NCBI RefSeq assembly: GCF_900067135.1 | Contig: NZ_FJUR01000001.1 | Location: forward strand, 3,103,501-3,167,500 | DNA length: 64,000 nucleotides | Direction of reading: 5' to 3' | Origin: Rhizobium sp. 9140 | GTDB taxonomy: Bacteria > Pseudomonadota > Alphaproteobacteria > Rhizobiales > Rhizobiaceae | In this document: positions 1 to 8,800 of the stretch, piece by piece | How positions within the stretch are numbered: the stretch's first letter is position 1 | How the letters are laid out: every line of letters begins with the position of its first letter | Translations under genes and position numbers: made by a program | Notes under the pieces: generated by a model | The model's database searches: none | What the model was told of the DNA's origin: nothing | Seen by the model: only the letters and a program-made list of their open reading frames with translations

Positions 1-865
1 CTACCAGAACCGCGTCCAGCCGGTGGAAAACTACCCCTATCTGCTGCGCCATTCGCTGGCCGCCGTGGCGCCTCCCGGCTGCGAGGGCAAGCCCCGCGTC
101 GCCGTGCTCACGCCGGGCATCTACAATTCCGCCTATTACGAACACGCCTTCCTCGCGGACATGATGGGCGTCGAGCTGGTCGAAGGCTCGGACCTTCGCG
201 TCATCGACGGCAAGGTGCGCATGCGCACCACGCGCGGCTACGAGGCGATCGACGTGCTCTACCGCCGTGTGGACGACGATTACCTCGATCCTCTGACCTT
301 CAAGCCGGAATCCGCGCTTGGCATTCCCGGCATCATGGATGTCTACCGCGCCGGCAACATCACCATCGCCAACGCCCCCGGCACCGGGATTTGCGACGAC
401 AAGGCGATCTACTCCTACATGCCCGAGATCGTGGAGTTCTACACAGGCCAGAAGGCGCTGCTCGAGAACGTGCCGACATGGCGATGTTCCGAGCCTTCGA
501 GCCTGCAATATGTGCTCGACAACCTCGCCGACCTTGTCGTGAAAGAGGTCCACGGCTCCGGCGGCTACGGCATGCTGGTCGGCCCGACGGCCTCCAAGAA
601 AGAACGTGCGCTGTTTGCCGACAAGCTGAAGACGCGTCCGAGCAACTACATCGCCCAGCCGACCTTATCCCTCTCGACCGTACCGATCATGGTCAACAAG
701 GGCATCGCGCCGCGCCATGTCGATCTCCGACCTTATGTGCTGGTGTCCGACAAGGTGCAGATCATTCCCGGCGGCTTGACCCGCGTGGCCCTGAAGGCCG
801 GCTCTCTGGTGGTGAATTCCAGCCAGGGTGGCGGCACGAAGGACACTTGGGTACTGGAGGACTGA
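1..865 (+). CDS. Circularly permuted ATP-grasp protein (5' partial)
   Basis: The frame is open from the first bases of the window, so the true start lies upstream; about 287 C-terminal residues are present, whereas the family is usually about 470 residues. The segment has the features of the circularly permuted ATP-grasp type 2 family (old DUF404/DUF407): a nucleotide-binding core around VVKEVHGSGGYGM and the C-terminal DLRPYVL and GGLTRVAL blocks. Family members are ATP-dependent carboxylate-amine ligases of unknown substrate. The stop is 5 bases before the alpha-E gene, and a transglutaminase follows. This three-gene order is common in proteobacteria and suggests a peptide-modifying or peptide-making pathway. 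The substrate is unknown. Confidence 0.9.
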   Translation, partial: YQNRVQPVENYPYLLRHSLAAVAPPGCEGKPRVAVLTPGIYNSAYYEHAFLADMMGVELVEGSDLRVIDGKVRMRTTRGYEAIDVLYRRVDDDYLDPLTFKPESALGIPGIMDVYRAGNITIANAPGTGICDDKAIYSYMPEIVEFYTGQKALLENVPTWRCSEPSSLQYVLDNLADLVVKEVHGSGGYGMLVGPTASKKERALFADKLKTRPSNYIAQPTLSLSTVPIMVNKGIAPRHVDLRPYVLVSDKVQIIPGGLTRVALKAGSLVVNSSQGGGTKDTWVLED

Positions 866-870
866 CCGGC

Positions 871-1809
871 ATGCTTGGAAGAACCGCAAACGGCCTTTAC
901 TGGATGTTCCGCTATATCGAGCGGGCCGAAAACAGCGCCCGCCTCGTGGATGCCGGACTGCGCATGTCCCTCACCCGCTCGCATCTCGGCGAAGACAACT
1001 GGGAAAGCGTGCTTCAGAGCTCGGGCGTCATCGACATTTACGAACAACGCTACGAAAGCGCGACCAGCGCCGACGCCGTCGATTTCCTGCTGCGCGAGAC
1101 GACCAATCCGTCGAGCGTGCTGTCCTGTATCGAAGCCGCCCGCAGCAATGCCCGCATGGTGCGCACCGCCCTGACGCGCGAAACATGGGAGGCGGTCAAT
1201 GAGTGTTATCTCGATCTCAAATCCATGCTCGCCCGCCGTGTGAAGGCCGCCGACCTGCCGGAGGTCATCGACGCCATCAAGCGCAAAACGGGCCTCATCC
1301 GTGGTGCGTTCCACGGCACGATGCTGCGGAACGACCTGTTCAACTTCTCGCGCATCGGCACCTTCATCGAGCGCGCCGATAACACCGCCCGCATTCTCGA
1401 CGTGAAATACTACGTCCTGCTGCCGGCCGTCTCGCAAGTGGGTACCGCCATCGACAACGTGCAATGGGAGTCGATCCTGCGCTCCGTCTCGGCCCATCGC
1501 AGCTATGGCTGGGTGTACGAGGCGGAATACAAGGCGGCGAACATCGCCGATTTCCTCATCCTTAACGGTCGCATGCCGCGCTCGCTCGCCTATTGCTACG
1601 ACAAGATCAACAGCAATCTCGGTTATCTCGAACGGGAATACGGCGAGCGGCACAGCGCGCATGAAACGTCTGGGAACACGCTGAAATCGCTGCGGAACTG
1701 CTCGATCAAGGACGTGATGGATCAGGGCCTGCACGAGTATATCGAGACGTTCATCATCCAGAACAATCGTCTGAGCCAAGAAATCTCCGACGGCTACCGG
1801 TTCTATTGA
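871..1809 (+). CDS. Alpha-E domain protein
   Basis: This 312-residue protein is all helical in character and begins MLGRTANGLYWMFRYIERAEN, which is the hallmark start of the alpha-E (DUF403) family. The open frame extends upstream, but the ATG at 871 matches the family N-terminus and lies 5 bases after the previous stop, so it is the likely start. No catalytic motif is known for the family. It is nearly always found beside circularly permuted ATP-grasp and transglutaminase-like genes, as it is here, and is presumed to assist the ligase. The operon continues 19 bases later with the transglutaminase. Confidence 0.93.
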   Translation: MLGRTANGLYWMFRYIERAENSARLVDAGLRMSLTRSHLGEDNWESVLQSSGVIDIYEQRYESATSADAVDFLLRETTNPSSVLSCIEAARSNARMVRTALTRETWEAVNECYLDLKSMLARRVKAADLPEVIDAIKRKTGLIRGAFHGTMLRNDLFNFSRIGTFIERADNTARILDVKYYVLLPAVSQVGTAIDNVQWESILRSVSAHRSYGWVYEAEYKAANIADFLILNGRMPRSLAYCYDKINSNLGYLEREYGERHSAHETSGNTLKSLRNCSIKDVMDQGLHEYIETFIIQNNRLSQEISDGYRFY

Positions 1810-1828
1810 ACAAGGACATATCAGGCGC

Positions 1829-2647
1829 ATGCGACTGAAAATCACCCATACGACCGAATACAGCTATGCGGAGCCGGTCAGCTACTCGCTGCAACGGCTC
1901 CGCCTCACGCCCTTCACCCAGCCGGGACAGACCGTTCTGAACTGGGAGACATCGGTGGAAGGCGCGAAGGTGGAGGTCGGTTACGAGGATCATTTCGCCA
2001 ACCGCGTCACCCTCGTCAGCGTCATGGGAGACCAGATCCGCATGCGCATCGTGGCGCGCGGCGAGGTCGAGACGGAGGATCGCGCCGGGGTATTCGGGCC
2101 ACACCAGTCCTACATCCCGCTCTGGCTCTTCCAGCGCGACACACCGCTGACCAAGCGGACGAAGCAGATCCGCGATCTCGCCAAGTCCCAATCCGGCGAC
2201 GGTGTCCTCGCGCAGATGCACAACCTCATGGGCGCGATCCACCAGGCCGTCGCCTTCGAGCCGGGATCGACCGGCACGGAAACGACGGCGGACGAGGCGC
2301 TGACCCGCGGTATCGGCGTCTGTCAGGACCACGCCCACATCTTCATCGCCTGCGCCCGCTCGGTCGGCCTGCCCTCCCGCTACGTCTCCGGCTATCTGAT
2401 GATGGACGACCGCATCGAGCAGACCGCCACCCATGCCTGGGCCGAAGCCCACCTTCCCGGCCTCGGCTGGGTCGGCTTCGACGCAGCCAACGACGTCTGC
2501 CCCGACGAACGCTACGTCCGCATCGCCACCGGCCTGGACTACCGCGATGCAGCCCCGATCTCGGGACTGGTCCACGGGGCCGCGAACGAAACGCTGACGG
2601 TGGCGTTAACGGTGGAACAGCAGGGGCAGAGCCAGAGTCAGAGTTGA
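1829..2647 (+). CDS. Transglutaminase-like cysteine protease family protein
   Basis: A 272-residue protein with the N-terminal beta-rich domain typical of bacterial transglutaminase-like proteins (start MRLKITHTTEYSY) and a papain-fold core. The catalytic triad is visible: Cys in GVCQDHAH (about residue 169), His in THAWAEAH (about residue 206) and Asp in GFDAAN. Family members are probably peptidases or amide-bond transferases acting on a peptide made or modified by the neighbouring ATP-grasp protein; this role is inference. It is the last gene of the three-gene unit. The glutamine/serine-rich tail (QQGQSQSQS) is probably disordered. Confidence 0.92.
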   Translation: MRLKITHTTEYSYAEPVSYSLQRLRLTPFTQPGQTVLNWETSVEGAKVEVGYEDHFANRVTLVSVMGDQIRMRIVARGEVETEDRAGVFGPHQSYIPLWLFQRDTPLTKRTKQIRDLAKSQSGDGVLAQMHNLMGAIHQAVAFEPGSTGTETTADEALTRGIGVCQDHAHIFIACARSVGLPSRYVSGYLMMDDRIEQTATHAWAEAHLPGLGWVGFDAANDVCPDERYVRIATGLDYRDAAPISGLVHGAANETLTVALTVEQQGQSQSQS

Positions 2648-2790
2648 GGGTCGAAGCTCGGAATGTCCGGTTATCCGAGAGGCTGCGACGAACCAGGCTA
2701 TGTCCGAAGATATGTCAGCGACCTCTCGGCAACCGGATAGAGCCGATCACAACTCTCGCGTCCAATGCTTAAGCAGCACGCAGAGCAATG

Positions 2791-3200
2791 TCAGCGCAAT
2801 GCCGGAATTGTATCGATATGCCCGGCCGCGCTGTAGGCCAAAATCGCTTTATCCGCCGTCATCAACGGCAAAGCATGATGACGGGCCGTCGCGACAATCA
2901 TCCGGTCGGCCGGGTCTGCGTGGAAGGTTCCAGGCAACCGGACACTCTCGACGGAGATCGGACCGGTAAGCGGCGCAATCTCAATGCCCGGCAACGCAGT
3001 GACCTGCTCTATCCATCGACTGACATCGATGCCGAGAACAATACGGCCCTTTTCCACGAGCATTGCAATTTCCCATAAACTGATCGCAGGGATAAGCACC
3101 CGGCCTTGTGCCGTCGCCGTGTCAAGAAGCGTTCTTGCCTCGCGCTTCAGCTTGGGATCGTCCTGAATGGCCCAGACGAGGACATGCGTACCAGCACCAT
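2791..3200 (-). pseudogene. VapC-type PIN-domain toxin, apparently frameshifted at its start
   Basis: The protein frame ending at 2791 is a PIN-domain ribonuclease: THVLVWAI, then SLWEIAML, then HADPADRMIVATARHH with the second and third acidic sites. The normal start would be the ATG at 3200, which overlaps the antitoxin TGA by one base as usual in these operons. From that ATG the reading is Met-Val-Leu-Val-Arg and soon leaves the PIN frame. Adding one A between G and T near 3190 would restore Met-Val-Leu-Asp-Thr-His-Val, including the first catalytic Asp. A frame open from an upstream ATG at 3255 reads the PIN domain but replaces the N-terminus with antitoxin-overlapping sequence. I read it as a one-base deletion, or a sequencing error. 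Confidence 0.7.
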
Positions 3201-3445
3201 CAAGACAGTGCGGTCCAATCTCCAGGCTCGACAACCGAACCGAATGGATCCGCAAAGCTATAAGCTGGCGTCTTGAGAGCGCCGATCACACTCCGACGAC
3301 CATTTGATGGGGAAAGCGGGGTTACCAGCGCTACGGGTTCGCCATCCTTGGTGACGATCACAGCCTCCCCATCATCCTTCATACGGTCGATGATGGTCAT
3401 GCACGTCGCTTCAAATTCAACAGTACCCACATGCCGAACGTTCAT
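3200..3445 (-). CDS. Phd/YefM-type antitoxin of a VapBC-like pair
   Basis: An 81-residue protein starting MNVRHVGTVEFEATCMTIID, with the DGEAVIVTKDGEPVALVTPL strand typical of the Phd/YefM antitoxin fold (N-terminal DNA-binding dimer, C-terminal toxin-binding tail). The ATG at 3445 is preferred over an upstream in-frame ATG at 3496 because the Phd fold begins there. It would neutralise the adjacent PIN-domain toxin and repress the operon. Its TGA overlaps the expected toxin ATG. Because that toxin appears broken, this antitoxin may now act alone, which is inference. Confidence 0.82.
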   Translation of the reverse strand: MNVRHVGTVEFEATCMTIIDRMKDDGEAVIVTKDGEPVALVTPLSPSNGRRSVIGALKTPAYSFADPFGSVVEPGDWTALS

Positions 3446-3502
3446 GGCACATCTCCGGTTCAGGAGGAAAAGATAAGACCTTCGCCGATAAGGCACAAGT
3501 CC

Positions 3503-4495
3503 TCACAACACCCCCACCCTCACAACCACCTCAGCCCCCGCGACCAGCCGGTTCCTCAGCGGCAGCCCGAACCCAGCAGCCTCCATCTCGAACACATCGC
3601 CCGCCTCGGCCCGCACACCATCTCCGAACGACAGCGTCGCCGTGCCGAACATATGCACGTGCACATCGCCCGGCGCACGGAACAGGCTGTATTTGAAGTG
3701 GTGATATTCGAGGTTGGCGAAGCTGTGGGACATGTTGGCTTCACCGGAGAGGAAGGGCTTTTCCCAGAGGACGGCGCCGTTGCGCAGGATGCGGGAGGTG
3801 CCCCGGATATCCCGCGGGGCATTGCCGATGCGGATCTCCGGGCCGAAGCTGGCGGGGCGCAGCTTGGAGTGCGCGAGGAAGAGGTAGTTGACCCGCTCGG
3901 TGACATGGTCGGAAAACTCGTTGGCAACGGCAAAGCCGAGCCGGAAGGGCTGGCCGTTGTCTGCGATGATGTAGATCCCGGCGATTTCGGGCTCCTCCCC
4001 GCCATCGGCGGCGAAGGCGGGCGAGACGAGATCGCCGCTCGGTGACGCGAGTTGCAGGCCGTTGCCCTTGTAGAACCATTCCGGCTGAACGCCCGTCTCG
4101 CCCGGCTTCGGCTTGCCGCCTTCCAGCCCCATTCGGAACATCTTCATGGAATCCGTCATCGCCGCTTCGTCGGTCGTTGCCGAGGTATGCATCGCATCGC
4201 GGGTGGCAGCGGAGCCGAGATGGGTGAGGCCCGTGCCGGTCAGGTGGAGATGCGCCGGATCGGGATGGGTGATCGGCGGCAGGAACCGGCCTTCCGCATA
4301 GGCTGCCTGAAGATCGACCACACCCGCCACGCCCCGCGCCGTCACGACATCGCCAAGCGTTCGGCCGGAGTTTGCAGCCTCCATCGCAAGATCATAGACG
4401 CTCAACGCACCGCGAACGGCACGGGCCGGCTCGCCTTCCTCGCGAACCGCGACCGTGATCGGACCGTCCTCATTGCGGATCTGCGACATCAGCAT
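3503..4495 (-). CDS. gguC: GguC, AraD1-family protein
   Basis: A 330-residue protein of the AraD1/fumarylacetoacetate-hydrolase-like family, with the conserved GEANMSHSFANLEYHHFKYS segment and the FGTATLSFGDGV strand. It is the last gene of the chvE-gguABC cluster known from Agrobacterium, where gguC follows the sugar permease. Members of the family are thought to act on 2-keto-3-deoxy sugar acids from arabinose or galactose breakdown; the exact reaction of GguC is not settled to my knowledge. The ATG at 4495 is chosen because a purine-rich site (GGGAGAG) lies just upstream; an earlier in-frame ATG at 4531 lacks this. Confidence 0.9.
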   Translation of the reverse strand: MLMSQIRNEDGPITVAVREEGEPARAVRGALSVYDLAMEAANSGRTLGDVVTARGVAGVVDLQAAYAEGRFLPPITHPDPAHLHLTGTGLTHLGSAATRDAMHTSATTDEAAMTDSMKMFRMGLEGGKPKPGETGVQPEWFYKGNGLQLASPSGDLVSPAFAADGGEEPEIAGIYIIADNGQPFRLGFAVANEFSDHVTERVNYLFLAHSKLRPASFGPEIRIGNAPRDIRGTSRILRNGAVLWEKPFLSGEANMSHSFANLEYHHFKYSLFRAPGDVHVHMFGTATLSFGDGVRAEAGDVFEMEAAGFGLPLRNRLVAGAEVVVRVGVL

Positions 4496-4592
4496 AGTAT
4501 TCTCTCCCGTTTCAAATGCGAACGCCGCCATCCGAGCGTGTCGGACGGCGGCGCGATCTCAACGACGTGAACGTGACCTTTTCAGGCGACGA

Positions 4593-5801
4593 TCAGCCCT
4601 TGTTCTTGTTGTAGACGTCGAAGAACACGGCAGCGAGCAGAACCAGGCCCTTGACCAGCTGCTGGTAGTCGATGCCGAGACCCATGATCGACATGCCGTT
4701 GTTCATGACGCCCATGATGAACGCGCCGATGACCGCACCGGTGATCTTGCCGACGCCGCCCGAAGCGGATGCGCCGCCGATGAAGCAGGCCGCGATGACG
4801 TCGAGCTCGAAGCCGACGCCGGCCTTCGGCGTTGCCGAGTTCAGGCGGGCCGCGATGATCATGCCGGCAAGAGCGGCGAGAACGCCCATGTTGACGAAGG
4901 TCAGGAAGGTCAGGCGCTCGGTGTTGATACCCGAAAGCTTAGCGGCCTTCTCGTTACCGCCCATGGCGTAGATACGCCGGCCGATGGTCGAACGCGTGGT
5001 GACGAAGGTGTAGAGCGCGATCAGAAGCGCCATGACGATCAGCACGTTGGGGAAGCCGCGATAGGTCGAAAGCTGGAAGCCGAGGAAGATCGCGACGACG
5101 CCGATGATGGCCATCTGGATGGCGAAGAACACGAAAGGCTCGTTCTCCGTGCCATGCTTGTCGTTGTTGCGGCGGTCCTTCATGCCGAAATAGACGGCGA
5201 GACCGACGAGGACGATAACAGCAACCAGCGCGAAGAGGTTGGTGACGATCTCCGGGTTCGGATTTGCGAAATAGAGCAGGTCCGGAACGAAACCCGTTGA
5301 CAGGATCTGGAATTCCTTGGGGAAAGGACCGATCGGGCGGTTCTGGAGGATGAGATAGGTCAGGCCGCGGAAGACGAGCATGCCGGCCAGCGTCACGATG
5401 AAGGACGGGATCTTCTGGTAGGCGACCCAGTATCCCTGCGCTGCGCCGACGAGACCGCCAAGGACCAGGCAGAGCGGCACTACGAGCGAATAGTGAATGC
5501 CCCATTTCACCATCATCACGGCCGACAAGCCGCCGGTAAAGGCAACGATCGAGCCGACCGAGAGGTCGATATGGCCGGCGACGATGATCAGCAGCATGCC
5601 CAGCGCCATGATGACGATGAACGAGTTCTGCAGGATCAGGTTGGTGATGTTGACGGGGCGGAACAGCACGCCACCGGTGACAAACTGGAAGAACAACATG
5701 ATGACGACGAGTGCGACCAGAAGGCCGTATTCGCGGATGTTGGCTTTCAGATAGGCGCCGACGGACGGCTTTGCTGTTGGTGCGCTGGTTTCAAGGACCA
5801 T
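4593..5801 (-). CDS. gguB: GguB, multiple-sugar ABC permease
   Basis: A 402-residue inner-membrane permease of the XylH/MmsB/RbsC class. About ten hydrophobic segments are visible, beginning after REYGLLVALVVIMLFF, with the family motif SVGSIVAFTGG and the GGASASGGVGKI loop near the C-terminus that contacts the ATPase. It forms the channel for the sugars delivered by ChvE. Its ATG overlaps the stop of gguA by one base (TAATG), so the two are translationally coupled. At 402 residues it is longer than RbsC, as usual for the xylose-type subgroup. Confidence 0.95.
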   Translation of the reverse strand: MVLETSAPTAKPSVGAYLKANIREYGLLVALVVIMLFFQFVTGGVLFRPVNITNLILQNSFIVIMALGMLLIIVAGHIDLSVGSIVAFTGGLSAVMMVKWGIHYSLVVPLCLVLGGLVGAAQGYWVAYQKIPSFIVTLAGMLVFRGLTYLILQNRPIGPFPKEFQILSTGFVPDLLYFANPNPEIVTNLFALVAVIVLVGLAVYFGMKDRRNNDKHGTENEPFVFFAIQMAIIGVVAIFLGFQLSTYRGFPNVLIVMALLIALYTFVTTRSTIGRRIYAMGGNEKAAKLSGINTERLTFLTFVNMGVLAALAGMIIAARLNSATPKAGVGFELDVIAACFIGGASASGGVGKITGAVIGAFIMGVMNNGMSIMGLGIDYQQLVKGLVLLAAVFFDVYNKNKG

Positions 5802-7336
5802 TAGTGCTTCTCCCCGGAGCGCATGATGGCTCGCATGATGGATTCCTGGCTGGCTTCACCCTTGGGAAGCTCCGCGACGATGCGACCTTCGTTCATGACG
5901 TAGATGCGATCGCAGGTTCCCAGAAGCTCGGGCATCTCGGACGAGATCATGAGAATGCCTTTGCCCTCGGCGGCCAGCTGGTTGATGATGGAATAGATTT
6001 CGTATTTCGCACCGACGTCGATACCGCGTGTCGGCTCGTCGAGGATGAGGATTTCGGGATTGGTGAACAGCCACTTGGACAGCACGACCTTCTGCTGGTT
6101 GCCGCCCGAAAGATTGACCGTTTCCTGATAGATCGAGTGCGAGCGGATGCGCAGGCGCTTGCGATAGTCGGTGGCGACCTCGCGCTCGCGATGCCCGTCG
6201 ATCACGCCGCCATTGGCAACAGCCGGCAGATTGGCGAGCGTCGTATTGTGCATGATGTTGTTGTTCAGCACGAGACCCAGATGCTTGCGGTCCTCGGTGA
6301 CATAGGCAAGACCGGCTTCGATGGCCTTCTGGATGGTGCTGACGTCGACCGGCTTGCCATGCATCATCACATCGCCGGTGATCTTGTGGCCCCAGGAACG
6401 ACCGAAGATGCTCATCGCCGTTTCGGTGCGACCAGCGCCCATCAGGCCAGCGATGCCGACGACTTCGCCGGCGCGAACCGTGAAATTCACGTCATGCAGG
6501 AACTGCCGGTCGCGGTGGTGCTGGTGATAGACGTTCCAGTTCTTCACTTCCAGCAGCGTGTTGCCGATCTTCGGATCGCGCGGCGGATAGCGGTCGTCCA
6601 TATCGCGCCCGACCATGCCCTTGATGATACGGTCCTCGCCGATATCCTCGTTGTGGCAGTCGAGCGTTTCCACCGTGCCGCCATCGCGCAGGATGGTGAT
6701 CTTGTCGGCGACCGTCTTGATCTCGTTCAGCTTGTGCGAAATGATGATCGAGGTCATGCCCTGCTTGCGGAATTCCATCAGCAGGTGAAGCAGGGCTGCC
6801 GAATCCGTCTCGTTGAGCGACGCGGTCGGCTCGTCGAGGATCAGCAGGCGTACCTTCTTCGACAGCGCCTTGGCGATTTCCACCAGCTGCTGCTTGCCGA
6901 CGCCGATGTCGGTGATCAGCGTCGCGGGAGATTCCTTCAGGCCGACCTTGGCGAGAAGCTCGCGCGTCCGAGCGAATGTTTCCTTCCAGTCGATGACGCC
7001 CTTGGTCGCCACCTCGTTGCCGAGGAAGATGTTTTCCCCGATCGAGAGCAGCGGAACGAGCGCCAGTTCCTGGTGGATGATGATGATACCGAGATGCTCG
7101 CTGTCGGTGATATCCTTGAACTGGCGAACCGTGCCGTCATAAACGATATCGCCATCATAGCTGCCGGCGGGATAGACACCGCTCAGAACCTTCATCAGGG
7201 TCGATTTGCCGGCACCGTTCTCACCAACGAGCGCGTGGATCTCGCCCTCGCGAACCTTGAGATTGACGTTGTCGAGCGCTTTCACGCCGGGAAACGTCTT
7301 GGTGATGCCCCGCATTTCGAGAATGTATTTGTCCAT
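5801..7336 (-). CDS. gguA: GguA, sugar ABC transporter ATP-binding protein
   Basis: A 511-residue tandem ATPase of the MglA/XylG type. The first half has a full Walker A (GENGAGKST) and [10 protein letters not shown]; the second half has the degenerate Walker A (GLMGAGRTE) usual for this class, with the signature LSGGNQQKV and [15 protein letters not shown]. It powers import of sugars bound by ChvE. The start at 7336 ([17 protein letters not shown]) is where family homology begins; the upstream open frame runs into the chvE-gguA hairpin and is not expected to be translated. It is coupled to gguB by a one-base overlap. Confidence 0.95.
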   Translation of the reverse strand: MDKYILEMRGITKTFPGVKALDNVNLKVREGEIHALVGENGAGKSTLMKVLSGVYPAGSYDGDIVYDGTVRQFKDITDSEHLGIIIIHQELALVPLLSIGENIFLGNEVATKGVIDWKETFARTRELLAKVGLKESPATLITDIGVGKQQLVEIAKALSKKVRLLILDEPTASLNETDSAALLHLLMEFRKQGMTSIIISHKLNEIKTVADKITILRDGGTVETLDCHNEDIGEDRIIKGMVGRDMDDRYPPRDPKIGNTLLEVKNWNVYHQHHRDRQFLHDVNFTVRAGEVVGIAGLMGAGRTETAMSIFGRSWGHKITGDVMMHGKPVDVSTIQKAIEAGLAYVTEDRKHLGLVLNNNIMHNTTLANLPAVANGGVIDGHREREVATDYRKRLRIRSHSIYQETVNLSGGNQQKVVLSKWLFTNPEILILDEPTRGIDVGAKYEIYSIINQLAAEGKGILMISSEMPELLGTCDRIYVMNEGRIVAELPKGEASQESIMRAIMRSGEKH

Positions 7337-7407
7337 GTCAGGCGTTCCAGTGGCCGTCCGTCGTGTGATGAGGTGGGACCGGCCGAGGGTCAGGCTCCCC
7401 ATATGCC

Positions 7408-7437
7408 AAAAGGGTCCGCGACGGGTATCGCGGACCC
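7408..7437 (-). terminator. Hairpin between chvE and gguA (attenuating terminator)
   Basis: A perfect 10-bp stem (GGGTCCGCGA paired with TCGCGGACCC) with a 6-base loop is followed on the minus strand by TTTT. It lies 17 bases after the chvE stop and 71 bases before the gguA start. It would stop or protect part of the transcript, giving more chvE than gguABC mRNA. Confidence 0.7.
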
Positions 7438-7454
7438 CATGATAGCGTGATCGC

Positions 7455-8522
7455 TTAGTTGTCGATCTGCTCGGCTGTGTAGTAGCCGGCACCGACCAGA
7501 ACGTCCTTGGCATTGGTCTTGTCGACGGCTACCGGCTTCAGCAGGTAGGCCGGGACGACCTTGACGCCGTTGTCGTAGGTCTTGGTGTCGTTGATCTGGG
7601 GCTCCTTGCCGCTGATCACGGCATCGACCATGCCAACGGTAACCTTGGCCAGTTCACGCGTGTCCTTGAAGATCGTGGAATACTGTTCGCCAGCCATGAT
7701 CGACTTGACCGAAGGCAGCTCGGCGTCCTGGCCGGTGACGATCGGCATCGGCATGTCGCCCGAGCCGTAGCCAACGCCCTTCAGGGCCGAGATGATGCCG
7801 ATCGAGAGACCGTCATAGGGAGAAAGAACGCCATCGACCTTTGCGTCCGTGTAGGTCGAGGAGAGCAGGTTTTCCATGCGGGCCTGTGCGACGGCACCGT
7901 CCCAACGCAGCGTGCCGACCTGTTCCATGCCCATCTGGCCGGACTTGACGACGATCTTCTTGGCGTCGATCAGCGGCTGGAGAACCGACATGGCGCCATC
8001 GTAGAAGAAGAAGGCGTTGTTGTCGTCAGGCGAACCGCCGAACAGTTCGACGTTCTTCGGCTCGGTCGCGCCGTCCAGCTTCAGGCCGTTGACGAGCGTG
8101 GTTGCCTGGAGAACGCCGACCTGAAAGTTGTCGAACGTCGCGTAGTAGTCGACGTTGCCGCTGTCGCGGATCAGGCGGTCATAAGCGATGACCTTGACGC
8201 CGGCTTCGTGCGCCTTGGCGAGAATGTCGGAGAGGGTCGTGCCGTCGATGGCGCCGATGACGAGAACCTTGGCACCCTTGGTGACCATGTTCTCGATCTG
8301 GGCGAGCTGGTTCGGGATATCGTCGTCAGCAAACTGCAGGTCGGCGGTGTAACCGGCTTCCTTGAACAGCTTTTCCATGGTCTCGCCGTCCGAGATCCAG
8401 CGGGTCGAGGTCTTGGTCGGCATGGAAATGCCAACGACGCCCTTGTCCTGTGCGAAAGCGGGGAAGGCGAAGGACGCGACGCCGATGGCGGCAGCGGCCA
8501 GAAGTGATGTAACCAATTTCAT
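7455..8522 (-). CDS. chvE: ChvE, periplasmic multiple-sugar-binding protein
   Basis: A 355-residue periplasmic binding protein with a clear signal peptide ([18 protein letters not shown], cleavage after AFA), followed by [20 protein letters not shown]. It belongs to the xylose/galactose-binding family that in Agrobacterium both feeds the Ggu ABC importer and, when sugar-loaded, contacts the VirA and chemotaxis sensors. The ATG at 8522 has a strong ribosome site (AGGGAGAG) upstream. It is the first gene of the cluster and divergent from gbpR, its LysR-type regulator. Whether this strain carries virA cannot be told from the window. Confidence 0.96.
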   Translation of the reverse strand: MKLVTSLLAAAAIGVASFAFPAFAQDKGVVGISMPTKTSTRWISDGETMEKLFKEAGYTADLQFADDDIPNQLAQIENMVTKGAKVLVIGAIDGTTLSDILAKAHEAGVKVIAYDRLIRDSGNVDYYATFDNFQVGVLQATTLVNGLKLDGATEPKNVELFGGSPDDNNAFFFYDGAMSVLQPLIDAKKIVVKSGQMGMEQVGTLRWDGAVAQARMENLLSSTYTDAKVDGVLSPYDGLSIGIISALKGVGYGSGDMPMPIVTGQDAELPSVKSIMAGEQYSTIFKDTRELAKVTVGMVDAVISGKEPQINDTKTYDNGVKVVPAYLLKPVAVDKTNAKDVLVGAGYYTAEQIDN

Positions 8523-8800
8523 AAGGTCTCTCCCTGGAGTGTTGACCGCGCCGGCCTGGGGCCATCGCGATATGTGCAGCGCTGGACGCACCCGGAACCT
8601 CGTTCCAGGGTGGAGGGAAAATGAATGAAGAAATCCCCCCGGCTTTAACCTCCGCTAGCGCCGGCGCACATCGCCGCAAACTGGAATCAATCTCCATAAC
8701 TGTCAAATACAATATTCGGCTAGGAGCATATTTTTTTTGGTATAATAAACGAAAAGAATGTGATTTTTGGAAGACTGGGGATCTGGGAGGGTGACGTCAC
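8523..8800. promoter_or_regulatory. Divergent chvE / gbpR control region
   Basis: 278 bases without a gene. On the minus strand a TTGACA hexamer (8706-8701) could be the -35 of chvE, though no good -10 stands 17 bases further. On the plus strand TATAAT at 8741-8746 could be a -10 for gbpR. The middle (about 8701-8765) is AT-rich, unlike its surroundings, and is the likely GbpR binding area by analogy with Agrobacterium. No operator was resolved. Confidence 0.5.
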
